Below, one piece after another: positions 9,503 through 18,496 of a DNA stretch of 27,206 nt (positions are counted from its first letter, which is position 1; the number at the start of each line of letters is the position of its first letter). Below the pieces are notes generated by a model. The model did no database searches, was not told the DNA's origin, and saw nothing but the letters and a program-made list of their open reading frames with translations. Where the stretch lies: NCBI GenBank assembly GCA_027348115.1, contig DAIEQA010000150.1, positions 1-27,206 of the forward strand, read 5' to 3'. The stretch comes from Fen-1258 sp027348115 (lineage in GTDB: Bacteria > Bacteroidota > Ignavibacteria > Ignavibacteriales > Melioribacteraceae). The position numbers and the translations under genes are program-made.

Positions 9503-11050
9503 ATGGAATTAACAATGAATGCGCGTTTTAAATTCATATTTGTATTTATAATTTTTATCAGTCTAACTGTTTGGGGACAAGAGAATAATTCGTCGAACGA
9601 CGTTTCTGGTAATCTACCCGTTAGTCCTTCTTGGATAGATAGGCATTCCAAAATACAAGCCGATAGTATTGCGCCGGATCAAACCGGCATGCGCGATATT
9701 TCTTCTTTTCAATTGTCTAAAGAAATGTCTCCGGGCTGGAACGTTGGCAATTCCCTTGACGCAATCGGCGGTGAAACCGCTTGGGGAAATCCGAAAATAA
9801 CACAACGGTTGATTGATTCGATAAAAGCGGCGGGATTTAAATGTGTTAGAATTCCCGTTGCGTGGAGTAAATTTATTGATGACTCTACTTTTACAATTGA
9901 TCCTTCATGGCTCGATAGAGTTGAAGAAGTTGTAAACTCTGTGTTAAACGACGATATGTACGCCATAATCAACGAGCATTGGGACGGCGGATGGCAGCAG
10001 CCAACTTACAAACAACAAGACTACGTGAATAAGCGCCTTGCTGCTATGTGGGAACAAATAGCCGTGCGTTTTCGAGATTACGATGATCATCTTTTGTTTG
10101 CCGGCACCAATGAGATAATGGTAACCAACAATTATAATCCGCCTACCAAAGAATATTATACTGTTCAAAACGGATTCAACCAGGTATTTGTAAATACTGT
10201 TAGATCGACGGGCGGAAGGAATTATTATCGCTTTCTATTAGTGCAGGGATTTAACACCAATATCGATAATACAATTAACTATTTTGTTATGCCTAACGAT
10301 GTTGTTCAAAACAAATTGATGGTTGAGGTGCATTACTACGATCCTTACAATTTTACAATCAATGCCAGCAGCTCTATTACACAGTGGGGAAAAAACGCGA
10401 CTGATCCGAAGAAGACGGAAACATGGGCTAACGAGTCATATGCCGATAACCAGTTCAATAAGATGAAAACAAAATATATTGATAAAGGCATCGGTGTTAT
10501 TTTAGGCGAGTATGGTACTATGGCAAGATTAAATCTTGGCAGCGATGCATTAAATAAAGAATATGCCGGGTACCGTCTTTATTATATGCAGTACGTCACC
10601 GGCTCTATGGCGCGGCACGGACTGGTTCCTGTTTACTGGGATAACGGCGGCACCGGAGATCACGGCATGGGAATTTTCAACCGGTCAACCGGCGCCAAAG
10701 CATACCCAGATATTGTTAACGCGATAATTACCGCAGTCGATACAATCCAAACCGACGTTAAGAAGGATGATGGAATTTTGAAACCGACAAATTTTTTGTT
10801 ACAGCAAAATTTTCCAAATCCTTTTAATCCGACTACAACAATTTCGTTTAGTCTTCAATCCAGGACGATGGTGAAACTAAAAATATTTGATGTGATGGGT
10901 AATGAAGTTGTTGCAATTGTGTCGGGCGAATTATCGCCGGGAACTTATACAAAGCAATGGAATGCGGAAAATTTTTCGAGCGGAATTTATTTTTATCAAT
11001 TACAGGCCGGCGCTAATACTGAAACGAGGAAGATGATTCTTCTCAAGTAA
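9503..11050 (+). CDS. GH5 endo-beta-1,4-glucanase/xyloglucanase (GH5_4-like) with T9SS sorting domain
   Basis: 515 residues, predicted to cut the beta-1,4-glucan backbone at the cell surface. A signal peptide (NARFKFIFVFIIFISLTVWG) follows; a second in-frame ATG at 9515 is an equally possible start. The catalytic domain runs from ~70 to 415 and begins with MSPGWNVGNSLDA ... ETAWGNPKITQ, then RIPVAW and IINEHWDGGW, typical of GH5 subfamily 4. Glu204 in FAGTNEIM is the likely acid/base and Glu336 in GEYGTM the nucleophile; the usual Pro after Asn-Glu is replaced by Ile. The last ~80 residues (LLQQNFPNPFNPTTTISFSL ... SGIYFYQLQAG ... KMILLK) are a T9SS sorting domain. It sits between the two clan GH-A paralogues and only 21 nt before the second one. 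GH5_4 includes xyloglucan-active enzymes, which fits the neighbouring alpha-xylosidase. Confidence 0.88.
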   Translation: MELTMNARFKFIFVFIIFISLTVWGQENNSSNDVSGNLPVSPSWIDRHSKIQADSIAPDQTGMRDISSFQLSKEMSPGWNVGNSLDAIGGETAWGNPKITQRLIDSIKAAGFKCVRIPVAWSKFIDDSTFTIDPSWLDRVEEVVNSVLNDDMYAIINEHWDGGWQQPTYKQQDYVNKRLAAMWEQIAVRFRDYDDHLLFAGTNEIMVTNNYNPPTKEYYTVQNGFNQVFVNTVRSTGGRNYYRFLLVQGFNTNIDNTINYFVMPNDVVQNKLMVEVHYYDPYNFTINASSSITQWGKNATDPKKTETWANESYADNQFNKMKTKYIDKGIGVILGEYGTMARLNLGSDALNKEYAGYRLYYMQYVTGSMARHGLVPVYWDNGGTGDHGMGIFNRSTGAKAYPDIVNAIITAVDTIQTDVKKDDGILKPTNFLLQQNFPNPFNPTTTISFSLQSRTMVKLKIFDVMGNEVVAIVSGELSPGTYTKQWNAENFSSGIYFYQLQAGANTETRKMILLK

Positions 11051-11071
11051 GCCAAAGGTGCATTGCGTGAA

Positions 11072-12739
11072 ATGAAAGTTTACCATAAAAAATTTTTAAT
11101 CATTTTGCTTTTTGTTTTTATCTCGAAGCTGTTCGGACAATCGAAAGTTGATTGCTTTTTGAAAGACTTCGAACCCAAACCTGCCGTGATTCCTCCCAAT
11201 GCAGATGCTGAAAAAACTTTGGAAGCAGCTACGGTTTCGGTAACAATAAATACGACCGACACTCTGGCGCGGGTATCAAAATATATTTTTGGAAATGCGG
11301 TGGCAGTTTGGGTTAAAGCAAATGTAAATAATCCGGTTGTAGATAAGTATCTTAATTTATTGTCGCCTGCAATTCTTCGCTTTCCGGGCGGAAGCTGGTC
11401 TAATATTTATTTTTGGGATAAAGACCCCGGAGATTTGCCGTCAACTTTTTGTGACGGTACTAAGAATGGTGCGCCGGCTCAATTTTCACCAGAGCTTGGA
11501 CCTAATCATGAATTGACGGCCGATCAGTATTATGACATGCGGACAAAGATCGGTAATCCGCAAGGACTGATTACGATTAACTACGGGTATGCCCGTTACG
11601 GATTGAGTAACAAACCGGCAGAACAAGCAGCCCACATGGCTGCTAATTGGGTTCGTTACGATAAAGGCCGTACAAAGTATTGGGAAATTGGAAACGAGAA
11701 CGGCGGTCCGTGGGAAGTTGGGTGGCAGATTGATACAACCAAAAACAAAGATGGGCAGCCAAAAATTATTAACGGCGAGCTGTACGGCAGGCATTTTAAA
11801 ATTTTTGCAGATTCGATGAGAGCTGCAGCTAAAGAGGTTGGAACTACAATTTATATTGGCGGACAGGTTCTTCACTTCGACGGTACAAATGATTGGAACG
11901 TAGTTAATCATAATTGGAACGAAGGATTTTTTAAGGAGGTTGGGGACGCGGCGGATTTTTATGTGTTCCATAATTATTTTGGAAATGCTTCCACACTTAA
12001 ATCTCAAGTAGATAATGCCCGCTCGACAATTATTTCCAATATAAATTTCATCCGGTCGGATATGAAAAACAAAAATGCTTCTTTAAAGCCAATTGCATTG
12101 AGCGAATGGAATTTAACCGGAGGTCCGCCGGAAGCTTTATCTTCAATTGCCAACGGGATGCAGGCAGTTGTGCTGTTTAGTGAGATGGCAAAAAATAATG
12201 TTGGAATGTCCTGCCGCTGGCTTATTGCCAACTGGGATAGAGATGGAATGTTCTATTATAAAAATCCACCCGCCCCGGGCATACCGCTGTGGAATCCACG
12301 TCCTGACTTTTTTTACATCTACTATTTACAAAAATTCACCGGCGATCATTCTGTAAGTACGGCTCTTAGTCCGGGCGAAGCAAGTAAAGATATTATCGCT
12401 TACTCTTCAATATTTTCAAACAAACATATCGGGATAGTAATTGTTAATAGAGGAAATACAAACCAAGTTATAAAATTAATTCCACGCGGCTCCGGAGTAG
12501 GAGAAAAATATTACGTCTATTCCTTAACGGGAAGCGACAGCACGGATTTTTGCCAAACAGTAATTGTTAACGGAGTAAGTCCTTCCGCTTTGCGGTGGGG
12601 ACCGATTGATAACCTGGCCGACATAAAGGCATCGGCTTATAGAATTGACAATACTGTAAAATTTGATTCGCCTGCCCGGTCCGTTCAATATGTAATCATC
12701 GAAGCAGGCCTGAATATCGTTTCCCAAAACGAAAACTAA
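11072..12739 (+). CDS. Clan GH-A glycoside hydrolase paralogue without T9SS domain
   Basis: 555 residues. The ATG at 11072 is preferred over an in-frame TTG at 11063; AAAGG lies upstream and a signal peptide follows (KKFLIILLFVFISKLFGQ). The sequence aligns along its whole length with the hydrolase at 7500: RFPGGSWSN, YWEIGNENGGPWEVGW with Glu209 as likely acid/base, and ALSEWN with Glu345 as likely nucleophile. The proteins part company at the end of the catalytic module: this one stops at EAGLNIVSQNEN, where the paralogue continues into a T9SS sorting domain. It should therefore be secreted across the inner membrane but remain periplasmic. The substrate is not known; GH51/GH39-like arabinofuranosidase or related activity is the best guess. 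It is in a tight run with GH5 upstream and GH13 6 bp downstream. Confidence 0.8.
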   Translation: MKVYHKKFLIILLFVFISKLFGQSKVDCFLKDFEPKPAVIPPNADAEKTLEAATVSVTINTTDTLARVSKYIFGNAVAVWVKANVNNPVVDKYLNLLSPAILRFPGGSWSNIYFWDKDPGDLPSTFCDGTKNGAPAQFSPELGPNHELTADQYYDMRTKIGNPQGLITINYGYARYGLSNKPAEQAAHMAANWVRYDKGRTKYWEIGNENGGPWEVGWQIDTTKNKDGQPKIINGELYGRHFKIFADSMRAAAKEVGTTIYIGGQVLHFDGTNDWNVVNHNWNEGFFKEVGDAADFYVFHNYFGNASTLKSQVDNARSTIISNINFIRSDMKNKNASLKPIALSEWNLTGGPPEALSSIANGMQAVVLFSEMAKNNVGMSCRWLIANWDRDGMFYYKNPPAPGIPLWNPRPDFFYIYYLQKFTGDHSVSTALSPGEASKDIIAYSSIFSNKHIGIVIVNRGNTNQVIKLIPRGSGVGEKYYVYSLTGSDSTDFCQTVIVNGVSPSALRWGPIDNLADIKASAYRIDNTVKFDSPARSVQYVIIEAGLNIVSQNEN

Positions 12740-12745
12740 TTAGGT

Positions 12746-14551
12746 ATGAATTTATCAAAAAAAAATTATACATCAATTAATATGAAAAGAAAATTATTTG
12801 CGTCGCGAAAATTATTATTCATAGCTGCTATGTTCTGGTGTCAGCCTAATTTATTAGCCCAAGAAAGTCTTTCCATAGATTCGGCTGAAATTACCGGCAA
12901 GTATACAATTCCCAAATGCCCGGCATGGCTGAACAATGCGGTATTCTATCAAATTTACCCGCAGACTTTTTACGATTCCAACGGCGACGGCATCGGGGAC
13001 CTGGACGGAATTATTGAAAAACTCGATTATGTAAAAAGTCTCGGAGTCGACGGTATATGGATCAACCCGTTTTTCAAATCTCCGTTTCATGATGCGGGTT
13101 ATGATATTTCCGATTACTACAAAGTTGCGCCGCGCTACGGAACAAATGACGACGCTAAAAGAATGTTCGCCGAAGGAAAGAAGCGTGGACTAAGAATTTT
13201 ATTCGACTATGTTATAAGCTACACAAGCATTGATAATCCGTGGTTTCAAGAATCTGCAAAGCAGGAAAAAAATAAATATTCAAACTGGTATATCTGGACG
13301 AGCAACACCTGGCTGAATCCTCCTGAAGCATTTAGGGATGCGTTTATAAAAGGTTACAGCCGGCGCAACGGCCAGTTCATGCGCAATTTTTATTGGAGTC
13401 AGCCGGCGTTGAATTTTGGATTTGCAAAACCGGAAGAAGATTGGATGCTTCCGACTAATCATCCTGATGTACTTGCTTTGCGTGAAGAATTAAAAAAAGT
13501 TTTGCGCTTCTGGATGGATATGGGCGCCGGCGGCTTCAGAGCCGATATGGCAGGAGCGCTTGTTAAGAACGCCAACATTAACGGCAACGATCAATTTTAT
13601 AATACCCGCGACGAAGGAACAAAAGAATTCTGGCGGGAGATACGGAATATTTTCGACAAAGAATATCCCGATGCATTTATGGTTTCCGAATGGTCGTGGC
13701 CGGAAGCTGCGCTCGACGGAGGTGGATTTCACGCAGACTTTTATCATTGGTTTGCCGGCTACAACGATCTACTTCAAAAAGAAAGCTGGAGGATTCTTAA
13801 CGGCTATTCGGAAGGTCACAGCTTTTTTGATAAAGAGGGAAAAGGCGACATCGCGAATTTTCTCCGCTCATATTTAGATCAGTACAACAAAACAAAAGGG
13901 AAAGGTTACATCCTTCTTCCGCTTGGCAACCATGATTTATCAAGGTTGAATATTCAAAGAACCGATAAAGAACTGGAAATGATTTTTGCATTTTCGATTA
14001 CTATGCCGGGCATACCGTTTATTTATTACGGCAATGAAATCGGTATGCGGCAGCTTTACGGAAATCCTTACGTTGAAGGCGCGTACAAACCGCGGGCCGG
14101 GGCGCGTACTCCAATGCAGTGGAGTAACACAAAAAATATGGGCTTCTCTTCCGCCGATGCTTCAAAACTTTATTTGCCGGTTGATACTTCATCGAATGCG
14201 CCGAATGTTGCCGCGGAGGAAAAGAATCCGAATTCTCTGCTCAACAAAGTTAAGTGGTTAATACAAATGAAAAAGAGTGAGCCGGCTTTGGCGGCCTACG
14301 CCGAGTTTGTGCCCGTTTACGCTAAGGAAAATTCTTACCCGTTTATTTATGCGCGGGCTGCGGGAGATGAAATTATTCTTGCAGTGTTTAATCCGGCTGC
14401 CAAGGAAGAATCGGCTAAGTTCTCGCTGAACATCGAAGCTAAAAAAATGTCTTTGCTCGCCGGAGAGGAGTCGAATATTAATACGAACGGGAATAAATAC
14501 GATTTGAAAATTGCAGGTCAGTCATATTCGATCTATAAAATCACTAAGTAA
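12746..14551 (+). CDS. GH13 alpha-amylase-family enzyme, alpha-glucosidase-like, with altered conserved region I
   Basis: 601 residues. The ATG at 12746 lies 6 bp behind the previous stop with AGG before it; an in-frame ATG at 12782 gives a cleaner signal peptide (RKLLFIAAMFWCQPNLLAQ). The catalytic domain opens with VFYQIYPQTFYDSNGDGIGD and GVDGIWINPFFKSP, typical of GH13 alpha-glucosidases. Region II is GFRADMAG (nucleophile Asp267), region III VSEWSW (acid/base Glu315) and region IV NHD (Asp397), so the catalytic triad is intact; SQPALNF matches region V. Region I reads DYVISYTS instead of the usual D-x-V-x-N-H-T-S, so the Asn-His pair is Ser158-Tyr159. A short C-terminal beta domain follows and no T9SS tail is present, implying a periplasmic enzyme acting on alpha-glucosides. 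It is the last gene of the + strand run, before a shared hairpin terminator. Confidence 0.85.
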   Translation: MNLSKKNYTSINMKRKLFASRKLLFIAAMFWCQPNLLAQESLSIDSAEITGKYTIPKCPAWLNNAVFYQIYPQTFYDSNGDGIGDLDGIIEKLDYVKSLGVDGIWINPFFKSPFHDAGYDISDYYKVAPRYGTNDDAKRMFAEGKKRGLRILFDYVISYTSIDNPWFQESAKQEKNKYSNWYIWTSNTWLNPPEAFRDAFIKGYSRRNGQFMRNFYWSQPALNFGFAKPEEDWMLPTNHPDVLALREELKKVLRFWMDMGAGGFRADMAGALVKNANINGNDQFYNTRDEGTKEFWREIRNIFDKEYPDAFMVSEWSWPEAALDGGGFHADFYHWFAGYNDLLQKESWRILNGYSEGHSFFDKEGKGDIANFLRSYLDQYNKTKGKGYILLPLGNHDLSRLNIQRTDKELEMIFAFSITMPGIPFIYYGNEIGMRQLYGNPYVEGAYKPRAGARTPMQWSNTKNMGFSSADASKLYLPVDTSSNAPNVAAEEKNPNSLLNKVKWLIQMKKSEPALAAYAEFVPVYAKENSYPFIYARAAGDEIILAVFNPAAKEESAKFSLNIEAKKMSLLAGEESNINTNGNKYDLKIAGQSYSIYKITK

Positions 14552-14557
14552 AGATTA

Positions 14558-14587
14558 ACCGGCTGCGGATCAATTTCTGCAGCCGGT
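14558..14587. terminator. Bidirectional hairpin terminator between convergent genes
   Basis: Perfect 9-bp inverted repeat ACCGGCTGC / GCAGCCGGT with a 12-nt loop, 6 bp after the GH13 stop and 13 bp beyond the end of the opposing esterase gene. On the + strand it is followed by A6T5; on the - strand by an AT-rich stretch (TTAATCTTTA). Position and symmetry suit a terminator serving both operons. Confidence 0.65.
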
Positions 14588-14600
14588 AAAAAATTTTTGA

Positions 14601-15527
14601 TTACAAAAGTCCTCTGGCTTCAAGCCATTTTTTGCACGCCTCCGGCCAATTAATTTCCGTATCCTTCGATCTTCCCATTCCGTAACCGTGTCCTCCGCTT
14701 TCATAAATATGCAGCTCGGCATGAACCCCTGCTTTTTTAAGAGCCATTAAATAGTTGATGCTGTTTTGAATCGGAACAACATCATCGTCGGTTGAACAAA
14801 CCAGAAATGCCGGCGGCGTTTCTTTGGTTACCTGAAGTTCGTTTGAAAATTTTTTAACTAATTCGGGAGAAGGATTTTTTCCAAGCAAATTTTCTCTTGA
14901 ACCCATATGGGTAATTGAACTATCCATCGAGATTACCGGGTAGATAAGGATTGAAAAATCCGGTCGTGCGCTGGTTGCATCTTGAACATCATAAACTTTT
15001 TCGTTGTAGTGAGTTGATACGGTTGACGCAACATGTCCTCCTGCGGAAAAGCCCATTATACCAATTTTATCCGGGTTGATATTCCACTCTTTGGCATTGC
15101 GTCTAACAATTCGAATCGCCTCCTGGGCGTCCTGCAAAGGACCGATTGTTTTATCAACCATTATTTTGTCGCTGGGAAGGCGGTACTTAAGAACGAATGC
15201 GGTTATTCCCATCGTGTTGAACCATCTGGCAATCTGAGCTCCTTCATGATCAATAGCGAGCACTGCGTATCCGCCGCCTGGACAAATTACTACTGCAGTG
15301 CCGTTTGATTTTTCTTTCGGCGCCGGATAAAAATCAAGAGTCGGATCGGCAACATGGTCAATTCTTGTCCAACCGTTATCCGTGATTGTTTGCGCTTTGT
15401 AGGAAGGATCGTCGATAGCTCCGGAAATTTTATCCGGCCAAACCTTTAATGTTTTTTCTTGTCCGAACATTGAAGAGATAAACCCGCCTGTTAATAGCAT
15501 AGCAGCCAAAAGAAAATTTTTTTTCAT
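14601..15527 (-). CDS. Secreted alpha/beta-hydrolase, acetyl-xylan-esterase-like
   Basis: 308 residues from the ATG at 15527, chosen over an in-frame TTG at 15551 because GAGGG sits just upstream and a signal peptide follows (MKKNFLLAAMLLTGGFISSM). The fold shows VVICPGGGYAVLAIDHEG (oxyanion region), the nucleophile elbow GFSAGG with Ser161, an Asp cluster at 247-249 in STDDDVVP, and His280 in ESGGHGYGM, giving a complete Ser-Asp-His triad. Proteins of this type are often annotated as xylan/acetyl esterases or BD-FAE-like enzymes and occur in hemicellulose loci; deacetylation of the substrate is the likely role, but the exact ester is not shown by sequence. No T9SS tail, so a periplasmic location is expected. 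It is the second gene of the - strand operon, 50 bp behind GH31. Confidence 0.83.
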   Translation of the reverse strand: MKKNFLLAAMLLTGGFISSMFGQEKTLKVWPDKISGAIDDPSYKAQTITDNGWTRIDHVADPTLDFYPAPKEKSNGTAVVICPGGGYAVLAIDHEGAQIARWFNTMGITAFVLKYRLPSDKIMVDKTIGPLQDAQEAIRIVRRNAKEWNINPDKIGIMGFSAGGHVASTVSTHYNEKVYDVQDATSARPDFSILIYPVISMDSSITHMGSRENLLGKNPSPELVKKFSNELQVTKETPPAFLVCSTDDDVVPIQNSINYLMALKKAGVHAELHIYESGGHGYGMGRSKDTEINWPEACKKWLEARGLL

Positions 15528-15577
15528 TAGAATGCCCTCGATTTTTTTCAACCGGGGGTAATTTACAATTTTCCCTA

Positions 15578-18409
15578 CTAAAATTTTACAGTAAGTTTTT
15601 TACCGCTGTACTTTATTGATTTGTTAGGTCGGTCGCAGATGCCAATGCTTGTTCCGTGATCTTTATCTACCAGAACGATATTAATCCTTCGGCTTTTGAG
15701 CATTCCCGGAAATTCCCCTTTGCGTTTTTCAATTGTCAGTTCGCGGGCGGCATCATCCCATTTAAAATTGATTGTGCTGTAAGTTCCTTTTTCGTAATTG
15801 TAATTATCGTTCTCGTCTTCATAAAGAGTAAAACTTCCATCCGCCCCGGGATAGACTCTAAGTTCAATCGGATCTGCCGGTTTCTCAGTAGAATATTGTA
15901 AGAATGGACCCATGGGAATAATTGATCCTGCTTTTACGAATAGAGGAATTTTTTCTATCGGCGCGTCGGCGGTAATTGTTTTACCGCTAACAAATTTCTC
16001 TCCGGTCCAGAAGTCGTACCAACCGGATTTATCTTGTGTCGAATAACCGGGCAGATAAACTTCTCTCGTTTTAGCATTTGTAATTTCCGATTTCTCCTTT
16101 GCGAATATGCTCGGGGTTTTCCAGAAGAGACGCATTTTTGCCGCGCCTGTTGAACGGTTTTCCGTTTCTACCTTAATATTATATTCTTTACCGGCTTCAA
16201 ACTCTACCGGGGCAGTATACTGTTCAACACTTGTGTAAACAATTTTTAATGTGTCGCCGTTTAGGATAATTCTTTTTGGATCGTAACTGATTAAATGAAA
16301 TTGGTGTTTGCCTGTTTCTTTGGGAATTAATTTTCCTTCCCATGTAACAGCGTAAGTTGAATCCGTAACATATTCAGGCCGGCCGGTATACCATGTGAAA
16401 TCTATGTCGGGATCAATTTGTTCCTTGCTAAGATTTTTTCTTTGCGGATCTTTGTAATATTTAGCGAGCAATCCAGGTCCGCCGTCCGGTGTTTTAAAAT
16501 ATTCCGGACCGACAAGCACGCTTTGTTCTGGGGGACGATGATACATAAACTCCGTTACCGGGCAAACCATTATTGAAGGACCGAACATGTATTGGTCGTC
16601 AATCGAATATGTTTTTTTATCGATTGAAAAATCCATCGGCAATCCGCGCATAATTGTGTAATCTTGGCTTGTAACTTTCCATGCTAAAGAATAAATGTAC
16701 GGCAGCAATCGGTATCTTAGATTATCGATTTCCAAAATTGGTTTAATAAACTCACCCATCTCCCAAATTTCACGCGGGGTTTCGGAACCGTGAGATCGGA
16801 AGATCGGACAGAAGGCGCCGAACTGGAACATGCGCGCGTACAATTCCTGATAAGCCGGATCTTTGCCTCCCTGCATAAACAAACCACCGTAAGCGCCAAG
16901 AACAAACGCGCCGATGTCGAAAGTCCAGTATGGAATTCCGGACATGCAATGATTAACTCCGGCAGAAATTTGATCACGGTAAATTTTCCAGCTCGCACCT
17001 ATATCGCCGGACCATGTAGTTGCGGCATTGCGCTGCTGCCCTGCAAAAGTAGATCTTGTTAAAATATACGCTCGCCGCTTCGATGTTTCCTTTCTCCAAT
17101 CTTTATAAATGTCGTCTGTCATCGCCAGCGAAAAAGCATTCAAGTATCTTGCCCACGAACCGAGAAAATTTCTTCCCATTTTTTTCAACTCATACTCGCT
17201 CGATTCTTTCGTCATGGCGTTAACAACATCCGGTTCGGTCGAATCGATCCACCATCCGTCAAGTCCCTTTGAATAAAGTCCCTTCTTTAAATATTTCCAG
17301 TAAAGAGCGTTTGCCGAAGGGTTGAATGCGTCGTAATATTTGAAACCCGCCCATCCGACAGGTTTATATAGATATCCATGCTTCATCATATCTTTATAAA
17401 TTTCCGTGTTAGGTCCAAGCGCCGGCCAAATTGAAATGATTATGTGGAAGTGCAGCGAGTGTAAACTGTCGCACATTTCTTTGGGACGGGGGAATAATGT
17501 TTTGTCGAAAAACATTCCGCCCCAGTTCTGCGCACCGTTCCAGTAATCCCAATCCTGAATTATGTTATCGATAGGATATTTTAACCGGCGATATTTTTCG
17601 GCAACGCTCATCAACTCGGCTTGCGTTTGATAATGTTCCTTGCTTTGCCAGTAGCCGAATGCCCATTTGCCGTACATCGGCGCTTTGCCGGTCAGATTGC
17701 GATAGCCGGAAATAATGTCATCCATATTTTTTCCGTAGACAAAATAATAATCTATGTTGCTGCCGATGTCCGACCAAATTTTCAAGCCGTCTTCGTCATC
17801 GGAAAAAATTGTCTTGGAATAATTATCCCATAGAATTCCGTAATTATTAGTTGAAACGAGAAACGAATTTGCGGCGCCGACATTAGCCTGCGCCAACTCA
17901 ATTTTCTTACCCCGGAAATTAAAATATCCTTCTTCCTGTTCGCCGAGTCCGTAAATACCTTCATCGGAAGTTAATTGAAAACTTTGTTGAATAGTAAAGC
18001 CGGAATCATTGTAGTAAACTACTGGCTTAAATATGGGAGCGTCTTTCTCTTTTAATATTTCGGAATTATCCTTTGTCGCAAACTCAACATTGCCGTCTTT
18101 CTTCGAAATCTTTAGAGTTAGCGATAGTGAAGAGAGGTAAATAAAATCTCCTTTCCGTTCCGAGCTTATTTTCAACTTTGGTAAATCCTTTTTAATAACG
18201 GAGAGACTTAACTTTTCGGGCGTACCTTTGAAATTCCACTTTGTCACCCGCACAATATTGTCTTCAATAAACTGAACTTTTACGTTATATCCGGCCGCGC
18301 TTAATTCTATACCGTTCTTAATTTCTTTTGATTGTGGAAAAAGCGTTGATGGTATACCGGTAAAAATTAGAATTGAAAGAGCGATTAAAATTCGTACATG
18401 TGTTTTCAT
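15578..18409 (-). CDS. GH31 alpha-glycosidase with PA14 inserted in the C-terminal region
   Basis: 943 residues from the ATG at 18409, with GGGA upstream and a signal peptide (MKTHVRILIALSILIFTGIP); an upstream ATG at 18439 would add ten polar residues. The N-terminal beta domain leads into the barrel, with DGWWIDSTEPD (nucleophile Asp389), WSGD (acid/base Asp469) and FRSHGSETPREIW. A PA14 domain at about 640-765 (GPGLLAKYYKDP ... TGKHQFHLISYDPKRIILNG ... MRLFWKTPS) interrupts the C-terminal beta domain between GPSIMVCPVTE and REVYLPG. The other GH31 of this window has no insertion there and carries PA14 at its N-terminus instead. Alpha-xylosidase activity on xyloglucan oligosaccharides is likely from family and context; alpha-glucosidase is the alternative. 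No T9SS tail. First gene of the - strand operon, with a LacI-type palindrome 88 bp upstream. Confidence 0.88.
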   Translation of the reverse strand: MKTHVRILIALSILIFTGIPSTLFPQSKEIKNGIELSAAGYNVKVQFIEDNIVRVTKWNFKGTPEKLSLSVIKKDLPKLKISSERKGDFIYLSSLSLTLKISKKDGNVEFATKDNSEILKEKDAPIFKPVVYYNDSGFTIQQSFQLTSDEGIYGLGEQEEGYFNFRGKKIELAQANVGAANSFLVSTNNYGILWDNYSKTIFSDDEDGLKIWSDIGSNIDYYFVYGKNMDDIISGYRNLTGKAPMYGKWAFGYWQSKEHYQTQAELMSVAEKYRRLKYPIDNIIQDWDYWNGAQNWGGMFFDKTLFPRPKEMCDSLHSLHFHIIISIWPALGPNTEIYKDMMKHGYLYKPVGWAGFKYYDAFNPSANALYWKYLKKGLYSKGLDGWWIDSTEPDVVNAMTKESSEYELKKMGRNFLGSWARYLNAFSLAMTDDIYKDWRKETSKRRAYILTRSTFAGQQRNAATTWSGDIGASWKIYRDQISAGVNHCMSGIPYWTFDIGAFVLGAYGGLFMQGGKDPAYQELYARMFQFGAFCPIFRSHGSETPREIWEMGEFIKPILEIDNLRYRLLPYIYSLAWKVTSQDYTIMRGLPMDFSIDKKTYSIDDQYMFGPSIMVCPVTEFMYHRPPEQSVLVGPEYFKTPDGGPGLLAKYYKDPQRKNLSKEQIDPDIDFTWYTGRPEYVTDSTYAVTWEGKLIPKETGKHQFHLISYDPKRIILNGDTLKIVYTSVEQYTAPVEFEAGKEYNIKVETENRSTGAAKMRLFWKTPSIFAKEKSEITNAKTREVYLPGYSTQDKSGWYDFWTGEKFVSGKTITADAPIEKIPLFVKAGSIIPMGPFLQYSTEKPADPIELRVYPGADGSFTLYEDENDNYNYEKGTYSTINFKWDDAARELTIEKRKGEFPGMLKSRRINIVLVDKDHGTSIGICDRPNKSIKYSGKKLTVKF

Positions 18410-18496
18410 TGTTATATCCCGTTGTTTGCTCAGCGTCATTTTCTTTGTTAAGGAATAATTACCATCAGTTAATTTATAAAAATATCTGCCAGACGG

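Noticed and set aside
11486..12007. 173-codon open frame on the - strand
   Set aside because: It lies wholly inside the clan GH-A gene on the other strand, has no ribosome site or recognisable domain, and its protein is Cys/Ile/Pro-rich without family motifs.
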